Source of the DNA: FEN-1219 sp963744305
GTDB lineage: Bacteria > Pseudomonadota > Gammaproteobacteria > Steroidobacterales > Rariloculaceae
NCBI GenBank assembly: GCA_963744305.1
Contig: CAVUTF010000046.1
Span: 434,001-498,000, forward strand
Reading direction: 5' to 3'
Length of the DNA stretch: 64,000 bases
The notes beneath the pieces are model-generated. The model saw nothing but the letters and a program-made list of their open reading frames with translations, was not told where the DNA came from and made no database searches. The translations under genes were made by a program, and so were the position numbers. Every line of letters begins with the position of its first letter. The first letter of the stretch is position 1. Positions 53,191 through 62,634 of this stretch are shown one piece after another.

Positions 53191-54105
53191 CTATTCCGGC
53201 CAGAATGCCGGGATGTAGTGATCGATCAACAAGAAACCGAACAGCGCCATGAGATAGCTGATCGAGTAACCGAACGTCTTCATGGCCGAATCGGCGCGCG
53301 CGCCGAACTTGAGCGTCATGGCGTAGTACAGAAAACCGCCGCCCAGCAGCACGGCGCCGAGCAAGTACAAAACCCCGCTCATGCCGGTCAAATAAGGCAG
53401 CAGCGAAACGATCGTGAGCAGAATCGTGTAGTAAACGACGAAGGACTTAGTCAACGCCTCGCCATGCGTGACCGGCAACATCGGGATTTCGGCTTTCTCG
53501 TAATCCGCCTTGCGCGCGATCGCGAGCGCCCAGAAGTGCGGCGGCGTCCACGTGAAGATGATGAGAAACAAGAGCAGCGCATAGCCGCTCACGTCGCCGG
53601 TCACGGCGGTCCAGCCGAGCACCGGTGGCGCGGCACCGGCGGCGCCGCCGATCACGATGTTCTGCGGTGTGGCGCGCTTGAGATACACGGTGTAAATCAC
53701 GGCGTAGCCGATCAACGACAGGAACGTGAGAGCGGCGGTCAGCGGGTTCACGAGCAGCGCCAAGATCGCGAGGCCCGAGAGCCCGAGGACCAATGCAAAC
53801 GATAGGGCGTCTCGCTCGTGGATCCGGCCCGTCGGCAGCGGTCGATTCCGCGTCCGCGCCATCTGCGCATCGACGCGCTGATCCAAAATGTGATTGACGA
53901 CGGCGCCCGATGCGGCGGCCATGCCGATGCCGAGGCTGCCGAAAATCAGCACGTCCCAAGGCACCATACCGGGGGTCGCGAGAAACATGCCGACCACCGC
54001 CGTGAACACGAGCAACTGTACGACGCCCGGCTTCGTGAGCACGTAGTAGTCGCGCCAAGCGCCTTGGATGGCCGTACTAGCGTTGCCGAATTCTCTGGTT
54101 AGCAT
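53191..54105 (-). CDS. cyoE: protoheme IX farnesyltransferase (heme O synthase)
   Basis: 304 residues from ATG 54105 (MLTREFG), overlapping ctaA by 29 bases. UbiA-type fold: NHILDQRVDAQMARTRNRPLPTG carries the Asp-rich prenyl-diphosphate motif, and YTVYLKRATPQNIVIGGAAGA and FTWTPPHFWALAI are heme O synthase markers. Nine membrane segments. It makes heme O, the substrate of the adjacent heme A synthase, for the aa3 oxidases. Confidence 0.94.
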   Translation of the reverse strand: MLTREFGNASTAIQGAWRDYYVLTKPGVVQLLVFTAVVGMFLATPGMVPWDVLIFGSLGIGMAAASGAVVNHILDQRVDAQMARTRNRPLPTGRIHERDALSFALVLGLSGLAILALLVNPLTAALTFLSLIGYAVIYTVYLKRATPQNIVIGGAAGAAPPVLGWTAVTGDVSGYALLLFLIIFTWTPPHFWALAIARKADYEKAEIPMLPVTHGEALTKSFVVYYTILLTIVSLLPYLTGMSGVLYLLGAVLLGGGFLYYAMTLKFGARADSAMKTFGYSISYLMALFGFLLIDHYIPAFWPE

Positions 54106-55054
54106 TGACCACGGCCAACAATAGGAGAGCGGCCGTTGCGTTGTGCGCGACCGCGATGGGCAAAGGAACTCCGAACAGCACGATACTAACACCCAGGGCA
54201 AGCTGCAGCAGCAGCAAGCCCAGCACAGCCACGCCGTCGGCGCGCGCCGCCCGGCGGGCGACCCGCCAACCGAAAACCCCGATCAAGACGGCTGCGAGGA
54301 CGGCGCCGAGCCGGTGCGTGAAGTGGATCGCGACTCGCGCGGGATGCTCGAGCACGCCGCCCTCGTAGTCGACGCCGAGGCCGCGCCACAGCACGAAGCC
54401 TTCGCCAAAGTCCGCGATCTGCGGCCACCATTGCGTTTGGCAGGTTGGAAAGTCCGGACACGCAAGCGCCGCGTAATTCGCGCTGGTCCAGCCGCCGAGC
54501 GCTATTTGCACGACCAGCGCCGCCGCCGCAAGAAGCCCGAGCACGCGCAGATCTCGCGCGCCCGCAACGACGTTCCTCGGGCGTAGACGCGCGAGCGACG
54601 CGAGCAGGACCAGCGTGGCGAGACCGCCGAGGAGATGGCTGACGACGATGATCGGCTTCAGCAGCAATGTCACCGTCCACATGCCGAGCAAGCCTTGGAA
54701 GATGACGAGGCCGACGAGCACGAACGGCACGACGAGCGGCTGCTCCGGATCGCGGCGATTCGCAAACGCGAGCCCCGCAAGCGCGACGCAAACGAGGCCG
54801 AGGGTGCTCGCGAGATAGCGATGGATCATCTCGCGCCACGCCTTGCCGACCTCGAGCGGCCGCTCCGCGTAGTCGCCGTCGAAGCGTTGTGCGGCGTCCG
54901 CATGGCTGTCCGGCACGATCACTTGGCCGTAGCAGCCGGGCCAGTCGGGACAACCGAGGCCGGCGTCGGTCAAACGGACCCACGCACCGATCGTGACGAC
55001 CAGCAACGCGAGCGCGGCACCGAAGCGCGCGAGACGCAAGAACGTTCTACTCAT
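54077..55054 (-). CDS. ctaA: heme A synthase (CtaA/COX15)
   Basis: 325 residues from ATG 55054, whose first base is the last base of the upstream stop. Eight membrane segments; heme ligand regions WREMIHRYLAS, VVSHLLGGL, IHFTHRLGAV and VAHNATAA are in place, with periplasmic Cys pairs GLGCPDWPGC and ACPDFPTC. It oxidises heme O to heme A. Coupled to cyoE downstream and to the SCO-like gene upstream. Confidence 0.93.
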   Translation of the reverse strand: MSRTFLRLARFGAALALLVVTIGAWVRLTDAGLGCPDWPGCYGQVIVPDSHADAAQRFDGDYAERPLEVGKAWREMIHRYLASTLGLVCVALAGLAFANRRDPEQPLVVPFVLVGLVIFQGLLGMWTVTLLLKPIIVVSHLLGGLATLVLLASLARLRPRNVVAGARDLRVLGLLAAAALVVQIALGGWTSANYAALACPDFPTCQTQWWPQIADFGEGFVLWRGLGVDYEGGVLEHPARVAIHFTHRLGAVLAAVLIGVFGWRVARRAARADGVAVLGLLLLQLALGVSIVLFGVPLPIAVAHNATAALLLLAVVNANQRIRQR

Positions 55055-55618
55055 CAACCGATTCCGGATGCCTCGAGCAAGCGCTCGAAATCACGCAAAA
55101 GCTCCTTTTGCTCGACGTCCGGCGGGTAGCTCACGACCAGGTTCCCCAACGGGTCGGCGATCAATATTCGCCCGTTCGTCGAGCCGCTCTTCGCCAAGCT
55201 GCCGCCACAGCGATCCACTCGCGTCGAAACGTCGGAGCTGGAGGTTGTCATCGTCGTCGAGCCGGGGGGCATCGCCCGCGTGCACAAAGAGTCTCTGCAC
55301 GCGGTCAGCCTCCGCACCGAGCGCCTGATGCACTTGGCGGAGGCGGCCGAGATGCGATTGGCACTGCTCTTCGCAGGCCGTCATTCTTGCATAGATCAAG
55401 GACCATCGGTACGGACCCGCGCTCGGCGCGCGAGCAGCATTCGGCCCGGCGAGCACCAGCGGCGGCAGCTTCGTGGGCGGGATCACGAGCTCGCGGCTGC
55501 CGGGCAACTGGGGCAGTGCTCGAAGATCCCATGGCCCGTAGTAGAGAAGCGCGGCCAACCCGAGCGGCCCGACGCAAACGAGCCCGATGAGCCATGGCGT
55601 GAGGCGCGGACGCATCAT
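55054..55618 (-). CDS. SCO-like thioredoxin-fold oxidase assembly protein (frame change near 55165)
   Basis: A joined protein of about 187 residues from ATG 55618. One membrane anchor (about 9-27) is followed by a periplasmic domain with WSLIYARMTACEEQCQSHLGRLRQV; C82-x3-C86 is the spacing of the SCO copper site. One extra base near 55165 breaks the frame; the next frame gives LIADPLGNLVVSYPPD and LLRDFERLLEASGIG. The full SCO His ligand is not obvious, so copper delivery is inferred. It sits between surf1 and ctaA, where this conserved gene is often found. Confidence 0.7.
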
Positions 55619-56405
55619 TGTGAGTCCCCGCGCGCCGCAAGAGGCGTGCTCCCATGACGAGCGCGACCCCCGCGGCGCCGATCGCGAGCAGCAGCCATTG
55701 CCCCGCATATGCGAAGTGCCGCGACGGTGTCGGCCCGTCGACGCTCCAATCCCGCAGATAGCCGTCGGGCTCGCCGGCGTCGAGCAGCACTTGGTAGTCG
55801 AAAGTCGGCCCGCCCAAATACTCGGCCACTGCCGCCGCAGACGGATACGAGGCGACGAGCACGCCGGGGCGCGGCTCCTGCGCGGGACCCGAAAGCGCGA
55901 TCCCGGGCCGCCGCAGTGCATCGATCCGCCCGCGCAGCACGCGCGGCGAGGCGGCGACCGCAACGTCCGGCAACACGCGACGATCGGGATCCGCTTTGAT
56001 CCAGCCGCGGTTCACGATCAGCCTGCGCTCGACGCCAGCAACCCGAAACGCGGTCAAGATCTCGTAGCCGGCTTGACCGTCGTGCACGCGGTTGTCGAGC
56101 AGGAGCTGCACATGCGGTTCGTAGCGCCCATGCACCTCCAGCAGCCGATAGCGCTGTGCGCCGTCCTCAGGCGGCGCCGTGAGCGCGGGTTGGTCGCTCG
56201 CCGCAGCGTACTGCTCGATGCGCGCGCCCGTGATCTGCGCGCGTTGCCACTGCCAGCGACCGAGTGCTGCGAAGCTCGCCGCAAGCGCGAGCAGCGCGAG
56301 CACTAGGAGCCAGGCCCAGCTCCTCGCGCCCAGAACGGTAAGATGGCCGAAGGCTCTACGCCGCGGACGGGTGATCGCATTGGCCGTGCTGTTCTTTGTC
56401 GTCAT
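55615..56405 (-). CDS. SURF1 family oxidase assembly protein (frame change near 55627)
   Basis: About 262 residues. Membrane helix at about 30-47, SURF1 signature LGRWQWQRAQ, then RVHDGQAGYEILTAF, LIVNRGWI, and a C-terminal helix FAYAGQWLLLAIGAAGVALVMG. The frame reads on far into the next gene unless one base is added in the GGGG run near 55627, which gives ...RAGDSQ and a TGA at 55615-55617 overlapping the next start. SURF1 aids heme a insertion into subunit I. The start overlaps the divergent DUF2909 gene, so the true start may be further in. Confidence 0.82.
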
Positions 56406-56568
56406 CTTCGCGAGCCTTGCGCTTGCGCTCGTCTATTTTCGCAAGGGCCAATCCCCTGGCGTGCGAAACGCACTCACGCTACGCGTCGCGCTCTCGGTGC
56501 TGTTCTTCTTGCTCCTGCTCCTCGGCTGGTACGCAGGATGGTTTGCGCCTCACGGCCTCGCGCCCTAA
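56371..56568 (+). CDS. twin-transmembrane protein (DUF2909)
   Basis: 65 residues from GTG 56371. Two membrane helices (about 1-18 and 38-57) are joined by YFRKGQSPGVRNALTLRVALS, the DUF2909 pattern. The family is found beside oxidase assembly genes such as surf1 in proteobacteria; function unknown. It is divergent from surf1 with a small overlap of the proposed starts, and convergent with ctaE. Confidence 0.75.
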   Translation: MIALAVLFFVVIFASLALALVYFRKGQSPGVRNALTLRVALSVLFFLLLLLGWYAGWFAPHGLAP

Positions 56569-56587
56569 CTGCCTTTTCAAGCATCGC

Positions 56588-57448
56588 TCAAAGCCAGTAA
56601 ACGAAAAAGAACAGGCCGAGCCAGACGACGTCGACGAAGTGCCAATACCAGGCAACCGCCTCGAATGCAAAGTGGCGCTGCGGCGTGAAATGCCCGCGCA
56701 GCACCCGCAACCAGATGACCACGAGCATGATTGCGCCGAGCGTGACGTGCAGGCCGTGGAACCCGGTCAACATGAAAAAAGTCGCGCCGTAGATGCCCGT
56801 ATCGAGCCGCAGGTCGAGCTCGGTGTAGGCGTGGATGTATTCCTCCGCCTGCAGCCCAATGAATACGAAGCCGAGCACGAACGTTGCGGCGAGCCAGAAA
56901 ATCAGCGGGCTGCGCCGACTAGCAAGCAGCATGTGGTGCGCGATCGTGATCGTTACGCCGCTCGTCAGCAGAATCGCCGTGTTGAGCGCGGGAATGCCCC
57001 AAGCGCCCATTCGCTCGACCGAGTCGCGCGCCGGACCCGCCGTCGGCCAGCTGTTCTCGAATCCCGGCCACAGCATCACGTTCGTGAAGAAATTGTCGCC
57101 CTCGCCGGCGAGCCACGGCACTATCCACTGCCGCGCATAGAACAGCGCGCCGAAGAACACGCCGAAAAACACCACCTCGGAGAAGATGAACCAGCTCATC
57201 CCCCAACGAAACGAGTGATCGACCTGTTCGTTGTACACGCCGCTTTCACTTTCGTTGATGACCGTCGCGAACCAGCCCGTAAGCATCAAAATCAACAGCA
57301 AGACGCCCAGCGCCAGCACCCACGGACCGAGCGCGATTTGGTTGAGCCAGAGCGCGGCGCCGATCATCAGGGTGAACAGGCCGATCGACCCGATGATCGG
57401 CCAACGCGTGCCATGCGGTACGTAGTAGAGGTTGCCGGCCTTGTCCAT
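56588..57448 (-). CDS. ctaE: cytochrome c oxidase subunit III
   Basis: 286 residues with seven membrane helices. Markers: YYVPHGTRWPIIGSIGLF, FRWGMSWFIFSEVVFFGVFFGALFYAR, GLQAEEYIHAYTELDL, FFMLTGFHGLHVTLGAIML and the end FEAVAWYWHFVDVVWLGLFFFVYWL. This is the standard proteobacterial subunit III, longer than those in the alternative cluster. Order ctaC-ctaD-small ORF-ctaG-ctaE is the common one. Confidence 0.95.
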   Translation of the reverse strand: MDKAGNLYYVPHGTRWPIIGSIGLFTLMIGAALWLNQIALGPWVLALGVLLLILMLTGWFATVINESESGVYNEQVDHSFRWGMSWFIFSEVVFFGVFFGALFYARQWIVPWLAGEGDNFFTNVMLWPGFENSWPTAGPARDSVERMGAWGIPALNTAILLTSGVTITIAHHMLLASRRSPLIFWLAATFVLGFVFIGLQAEEYIHAYTELDLRLDTGIYGATFFMLTGFHGLHVTLGAIMLVVIWLRVLRGHFTPQRHFAFEAVAWYWHFVDVVWLGLFFFVYWL

Positions 57449-57452
57449 ACCT

Positions 57453-57962
57453 TCAGTCCCCGATTGCGAACATCGTGTAGGCCAGAGACAAAGTGGTCAG
57501 ATCGGCCGGTAGGTCGCGGTCGACCATGAACACGAGCTTGAGATCCCGCTCCTCGTGCGGCTCGAATGCCTGGGTCGTGAAGCAGAAGCACTCCACCTTG
57601 CGCAGATGCGCCGCCGCACGACCCGGGGCTACGCTCGGAACGGCCTGCGCGACCAGCGGCTCACCGGTCAGGTTGCGCGCGTAGAACGTGGTTTCGTAGA
57701 TCTGGCCCGGATGCACCTCGAGGTGGCTCACGGCCGGACGAAACTCCCACGGCGCGGCGCGCGCAAGCGAGGCGATCAACTCGAGGCGCACCGTGCGGCT
57801 GGGATCGGCGGCTTCGCTCACACTCTGTGCTGCAGCGGCCGTCTTGCCGCCGTAGCCCGTAAGGGCGCAAAACGCGTCGTACAGCGGCACGAGCGCAAAA
57901 CCGAACACGAACATCGCGGCGGCGAGCACGCCGAGCTTAGCGGCAAGATTGCGGTGCATCAT
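57453..57962 (-). CDS. ctaG: cytochrome c oxidase assembly protein CtaG/Cox11
   Basis: 169 residues. One membrane anchor (about 9-27, then LVPLYDAFCALTGYGGK) and a periplasmic copper domain with KVECFCFTTQAFEPHEERDLKLVFMVD. The CFCF pair holds the copper ligands. It builds the CuB centre of subunit I. Four bases separate it from ctaE. Confidence 0.94.
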   Translation of the reverse strand: MMHRNLAAKLGVLAAAMFVFGFALVPLYDAFCALTGYGGKTAAAAQSVSEAADPSRTVRLELIASLARAAPWEFRPAVSHLEVHPGQIYETTFYARNLTGEPLVAQAVPSVAPGRAAAHLRKVECFCFTTQAFEPHEERDLKLVFMVDRDLPADLTTLSLAYTMFAIGD

Positions 57963-57965
57963 GAC

Positions 57966-58124
57966 TCACGGAGCGCCGCCGGCGCCGCGCAGCAGATTCC
58001 ACGAGAGGTACCCGAGATAGAACAGCAGGGCGAGCGCCCCCAGAAGCCGCGCATTTCGAGCGACGGTCTTGGCGCGCCGGACGTCCGGTGCTTGCGCGGC
58101 AGCGGGGTCGAGGTGAGCGCTCAT
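57966..58124 (-). CDS. small single-span oxidase-cluster protein
   Basis: 52 residues from ATG 58124, overlapping the ctaD stop (ATGA) and three bases before ctaG. A short basic N-terminus (RRAKTVARNARLLG) precedes one membrane helix (ALALLFYLGYLSWNLL). Small proteins of this kind lie between ctaD and ctaG in many proteobacteria and are thought to help assembly. It is easily missed because an out-of-frame extension of ctaD reads through it. Confidence 0.75.
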   Translation of the reverse strand: MSAHLDPAAAQAPDVRRAKTVARNARLLGALALLFYLGYLSWNLLRGAGGAP

Positions 58125-59705
58125 CGAACGTCCGGCGGCTGGCTGAAAGTGTGATGGGGCGCCGGACTGGGCACGGTCCATTCGAGGCCCGCCGGATTGT
58201 CCCAAACCTGCGCCGTCGCCTTCGGGCCGCCGCGGATACACTTCACGACCACCCAGACGAACAGGAGCTGCGCCGCGCCTAGCCCGAACGCGCCGAGGCT
58301 CGAGATCATATTGAAGTCCGCAAACTGCGGCGCGTAATCGGGAATGCGCCGCGGCATGCCGGCAAGGCCCAGGAAGTGCTGCGGGAAAAAAGTCACGTTC
58401 GACGAAGATCGCCGTGAGCCAGAAATGCCACTTGCCGATCGTCTCGTCGTACATGTGGCCGGTCATCTTCGGCATCCAGTAGTACGCTCCGGCGAACGCG
58501 CCGAACAGCGCGCCCGGAACGAGCACGTAATGAAAGTGCGCCACGACGAAATACGTATCGTGATACTGGATATCCGCCGGCACGATCGCGAGCATCAAGC
58601 CGGAGAATCCGCCGAGCGTAAACAGGAACAGGAACGCGAGCGCGTAGAGCATCGGCGTCTCGAACGTGAGCGAGCCTTTCCACATCGTCGCCGTCCAGTT
58701 GAACACCTTCACGCCCGTCGGCACGGCGATGACCATCGTCGTCAGCATGAAGAAGAGCTGCCCTGATAACGGCATGCCGACCGTGAACATGTGATGCGCC
58801 CACACGACGAGCGATAGGAACGCGATGCTCGCCGTGGCGTAGACCATTGCGGAGTAGCCGAACAGCGGCTTGCGCGAAAACGTCGGGATCACCTGCGAGA
58901 CGATGCCGAACGCCGGCAGGATGATGATGTAAACCTCGGGGTGGCCGAAGAACCAGAATATGTGCTGAAACATCACGGGGTCACCGCCGCCCGCCGCCGA
59001 AAAGAAGCTCGTGCCGAAGAATTGGTCGGTCAGGAGCATCGTCACGCCGCCCGCGAGCACCGGCATCGCGAGTAGCAGCAGATAGGCCGTGATCAGCCAG
59101 GTCCAGACGAACAACGGCATCCTGAGCAATGCCATGCCCGGCGCGCGCAGATTCATGATCGTGACGATGATGTTGATCGCAGCGAGAATCGACGACACGC
59201 CAAGCAGATGCACGGCGAAGATCAAGAACGGGAACGCGTCGCCCGTCTGCAGCACGAGCGGCGGATACATCGTCCACCCGGACGCCGGCCCGCCGCCCGG
59301 CAGGAACAAAGTCAAGAGCAGCAACGTCGCCGCGAACGGCAGAAGCCAGAACGACCAGTTGTTCAGCCGCGGCAGCGCCATGTCGGGCGCGCCGATCATG
59401 AGCGGAATCATCCAATTCGCGAATCCGGCGAAGGCCGGCATGATCATGCCGAACACCATGACCAACGCGTGCACCGTGGTCATCTGATTGAAGAACACGG
59501 GGTTCACGAACTGGAGCCCCGGCTGGAACAGCTCCGCGCGAATCACCAAGGCCATCGCGCCGCCGACGAAAAACATCAGGACGCTAAACACGAGATACAG
59601 CGTGCCGATGTCCTTGTGATTCGTCGTCGTGATCCAGCGCGCAAGCCATGCACCGACGCCGCGGCCGTTATGGTGCTCCGTATGGGTATCGATGACCGTG
59701 CTCAT
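58121..59705 (-). CDS. ctaD: cytochrome c oxidase subunit I (canonical aa3; frame change near 58395)
   Basis: About 528 residues. WITTTNHKDIGTLYLVFS, VHALVMVFGMIMPAFAGFANWMIPLMIGAPDMALPR, FWFFGHPEVYIIILPAFG, VWAHHMFTVGM, VPTGVKVFNW and HDTYFVVAHFHYVL show a complete A1-type subunit I with D and K channels. After GKWHFWLTAIFVE the frame changes near 58395 and resumes TFFPQHFLGLAGMPRRIPDY, a universal sequence, to a stop at 58121. The shift removes only a few residues. This is the standard oxidase, distinct from the gene at 43.8-45.5 kb. Confidence 0.93.
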
Positions 59706-59734
59706 CAGCGCACTCTCCCGGCGTCAGGTCAAGC

Positions 59735-60529
59735 TCATGGCGCCGCTCTTTCGGCCGCGAGCCAAGCTTCGTACTCTTCGGTGCTCACGACCTCGACGAC
59801 GATCGGCATGAAGCCGTGGTCCATCCCGCAGAGCTCCGCGCATTGGCCCCGATAGGTGCCTTCGGTGTCGGCCTGAAACCACGTCTCGTTGATGAAGCCC
59901 GGAACGGCGTCCTTCTTGACGCCGAGATCCACTACCCACCAGGCATGCAGCACGTCCGCGGCGGTGACGAGCAGCCGCACCTTCGCATCGACGGGCACGA
60001 CGACCGGCCGGTCGACGGCCAGCAGATAGTTCTCCACCGTCAGGGGGTCGACACCCGAATCGAGCCGGCGAGCCGCGTTGCTCGCCCGGTCGAGAGCGCT
60101 GAAGAACCGCACGTCCTCGTCGACGTAGTCGTAATGCCAACGCCATTGGTAACCCGTGACTTTGATAGTGACGTCGGAGTCCCGTGTGTCCTCGATGCGC
60201 ACGAGCGTCTCGGCGGCCGGCACGGCCATCGCGACCAAGATCACGGCCGGAATGACCGTCCAGATGATTTCGGCCGTCGTGTTATGAGTGAACTTCGCGG
60301 GTTTCGCGCCGGCCGATTTCCGGAAACGGACGATCGCATAGATCATCGCGCCGTAGACGAGGGCGGCGATGATGACGCACACACCGAGGATCAGCATGTG
60401 CAGATCGTAGATTTCGCGGCTCGCCGTCGTAACACCGGCCGGCATGTTGAGCTCGAAGTCGGCCCGTGCCGGCACGCTCAATACGAGCATCGCCGCGATG
60501 GTCGCGAGCACCCGGGTCCTGATGTCCAT
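59735..60529 (-). CDS. ctaC: cytochrome c oxidase subunit II (canonical)
   Basis: 264 residues from ATG 60529. Signal peptide to about 23 (PARA|D), two membrane helices, and the CuA domain with VLHAWWVVDLG and GQCAELCGMDHGFMP (His, Cys-x3-Cys, His, Met). KVTGYQWRWHYDY is the Trp-rich electron-entry patch. Unlike the other subunit II in this window it carries no cytochrome c domain, so it must take electrons from soluble or membrane cytochromes such as c4. Confidence 0.95.
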   Translation of the reverse strand: MDIRTRVLATIAAMLVLSVPARADFELNMPAGVTTASREIYDLHMLILGVCVIIAALVYGAMIYAIVRFRKSAGAKPAKFTHNTTAEIIWTVIPAVILVAMAVPAAETLVRIEDTRDSDVTIKVTGYQWRWHYDYVDEDVRFFSALDRASNAARRLDSGVDPLTVENYLLAVDRPVVVPVDAKVRLLVTAADVLHAWWVVDLGVKKDAVPGFINETWFQADTEGTYRGQCAELCGMDHGFMPIVVEVVSTEEYEAWLAAERAAP

Positions 60530-60627
60530 TGTGTATTGGGCCAATAAGAGGCTTAAGCGGGCACGCGTGGCGAACGCGCGCGGCCGGGATTCTAGCAGAC
60601 TCAGCGCCGGTGCCCCGCAATTGGCCA

Positions 60628-61509
60628 CTACGACCTGCGCCCGATCCGGTCGATGCGGACGCCCACTTCGGTCGGCCCGCTCGAGCGCCGGGCCGGGGCA
60701 GCGTTGCCCCAGGCGTGGCCGAAGATCAACTCGATCGTCACGCTGATGCGACCTTCGCGACGCACTGCAAGCAAGCGTTGCTCGAACGCTTGCCACCGCC
60801 GCGTGCCCGTCAATCCGCGCCGCCGGCCTGCCGCGACGTTGACGGCGCCGCAAGTCCGCAAATCGAGGATCAGCGAGGCTAGGTCCGCATAGCTCACCTG
60901 AATCCTGTCCACGTCCACGACCGGCTCGGCGAGTCCGGCCGCGAGCGCTAGATCGCCGAGATCGTGCATATCGAAAAACGCGTGGACGTGGATCCGATCG
61001 TCCACGGCGGCCCAAGCCCTGCGGACCTCCTGAAGCGTGTCGGGACCGAAGGTTGCGAAGGTCAAGAGACCGCCGCTCTTCAGGACCCTTGCCGCTTCAC
61101 TGAACACCGCGTCCGGCCGGCACCACGGCAACAGCAGATTCGCAACGACGAGCTCGACACTGCGCGAGCGCAGCGGCAGCGCGTGGGCGTCGCCGGCGCA
61201 CAGCGCGATGGACGCGACGGCGGCCGCGCGTGCGCGTGCGACGGCGAGCATCGTGCGGCTGAAATCCAGAGCCACGACGCGCGCCCGGGGATACAACTGG
61301 GCGAGCTCGACCGCGCCGCGGCCCGTGGCGGCGCCCAACTCCGCGATCACCTCGGGTGCGACGCGCGTGTACGTCAAGCGCTCGAGCAGCCGCCGCCGGG
61401 CCTCGTCGTGGACGACCGAGGCCGCGTCGAAGCTGTTGGCGCGATCGAACGCGCGGCGCGCGGCGCGCGTGTCCGGCAGCGCGATCGCGGCGCTCTGGCT
61501 CACGGCCAA
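60628..61509 (-). CDS. bioC: malonyl-ACP/CoA O-methyltransferase BioC
   Basis: 293 residues, class I SAM methyltransferase. SAM loop ELGAATGRGAVELAQLYP, acidic end ALDFSRTML, CAGDAHALPLRSRSVELVVANLLLPWC and LLTFATFGPDTLQEVR are typical of BioC (GPDTL). The N-terminus VRRAFDRA-like (ARRAFDRANSFD) also fits. BioC masks malonate to start biotin synthesis. It lies 34 bases downstream of bioB, but bioF, bioH, bioA and bioD are not in the window. Confidence 0.87.
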   Translation of the reverse strand: MAVSQSAAIALPDTRAARRAFDRANSFDAASVVHDEARRRLLERLTYTRVAPEVIAELGAATGRGAVELAQLYPRARVVALDFSRTMLAVARARAAAVASIALCAGDAHALPLRSRSVELVVANLLLPWCRPDAVFSEAARVLKSGGLLTFATFGPDTLQEVRRAWAAVDDRIHVHAFFDMHDLGDLALAAGLAEPVVDVDRIQVSYADLASLILDLRTCGAVNVAAGRRRGLTGTRRWQAFEQRLLAVRREGRISVTIELIFGHAWGNAAPARRSSGPTEVGVRIDRIGRRS

Positions 61510-61543
61510 GCCGACAGCGGCACCGCCGCTGCGCGCAGCCCGC

Positions 61544-62561
61544 TCACGGCAGCGGCTGGGGCGTGACCTTCCGCTCGGGCGTCAAACCGAGACGCGCGAA
61601 CAACGACCGATCGGCGGCCGTGTCGGGATTCGCGGTGGTCAGGAGCTTCTCGCCGTAGAAGATCGAGTTCGCACCGGCGAAGAAACACAGCGCCTGCAGC
61701 TCGTCGCTGAACGCTTGCCTGCCGGCCGATAAGCGCACGTGCGCACGCGGCATCAGAATTCGCGCGACCGCGATCGTGCGCACGAACTCGAACGCATCGA
61801 GCGCTGCGGCATTCTCTAGAGGCGTGCCGGGCACCGGCACCAGCTCGTTGATCGGCACGCTTTCCGGCGGCTCCTCGAGCGTTGCCAGCGTATGCAGCAG
61901 AGCGACGCGATCCGCGCGGCTCTCGCCCATGCCTACGATGCCGCCGCAGCAGACCTTGATTCCGGCTGCTCGCACGCGGTCGAGCGTCTGCAGCCGATCC
62001 GCGAATGTCCGCGTGCTGATGATCTGCCCGTAGAAGGCCTCTGAGGTATCGAGATTGTGGTTGTAGTAGTCGAGACCTGCGGCGGCGAGGCGCTCGGCCT
62101 GACCTTCGCGAAGCAACCCCAATGTGGCGCAAGTCTCGAGCCCTAGCTCCTTGACCTCCGCGATCATCGTCAGTATCGGCTCGAGCTGTGAGTCCTTCGG
62201 CCCTCGGTACGACGCGCCCATGCAGAATCGCGTGGCGCCGGCGTCGCGCGCCTTGCGGGCCGCGGCGAGCACATCGGCGAGCGGCAACAGCTCGTGCGTC
62301 GTCACCGCCGTCGCGAATCGGATGCTCTGCGGGCAATACGCGCAATCCTCCGGGCATGCGCCCGTCTTGATCGACAGCAGGGTCGAGATCTGCACCTCGT
62401 TCGCCGCGAAGTGGCGCGCGATGCACCGAGTGCGCCTCGTAGAGCAGATCGTTCAATGGCAACTCGAACAGCGCCGCGACTTGCGGGAGCGTCCATTCGA
62501 GCCGCGGCCCGCGCTCGTTCCGCCCCGCACGTGCAACCGTTTCACTCACAGCTTCCGACAT
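61544..62561 (-). CDS. bioB: biotin synthase (frame change near 62421)
   Basis: About 338 residues. The N-terminus LEWTLPQVAALFELPLNDLLYEAHSVHR is in the first frame. Dropping one base near 62421 continues RHFAANEVQISTLLSIKTG. Radical-SAM cysteines are CPEDCAYCPQS; further BioB marks are RFCMGASYRGP, YNHNLDTS and the iron-sulfur and sulfur-donor Arg region MPRAHVRLSAGRQ. It inserts sulfur into dethiobiotin. All catalytic parts are present once joined. Confidence 0.9.
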
Positions 62562-62634
62562 TTCGCTCTCGCTCCCGCGCTCTATAGGCCGCAGATTCAG
62601 TATCGAGAACGCTTCGTTTGGCTGTCAACCTGCG

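Noticed and set aside
55305..55614. Long SURF1 extension overlapping the SCO-like gene
   Set aside because: It results from a missing base in the GGGG run near 55627; the neighbouring frame gives a TGA at 55615-55617 that overlaps the next start codon.
57966..58396. Apparent C-terminal extension of ctaD running to 57966
   Set aside because: It arises only because of the frame change near 58395. The true ctaD end (PQHFLGLAGMPRR onward) is in the next frame and stops at 58121; the residues beyond are the separate 52-aa protein.
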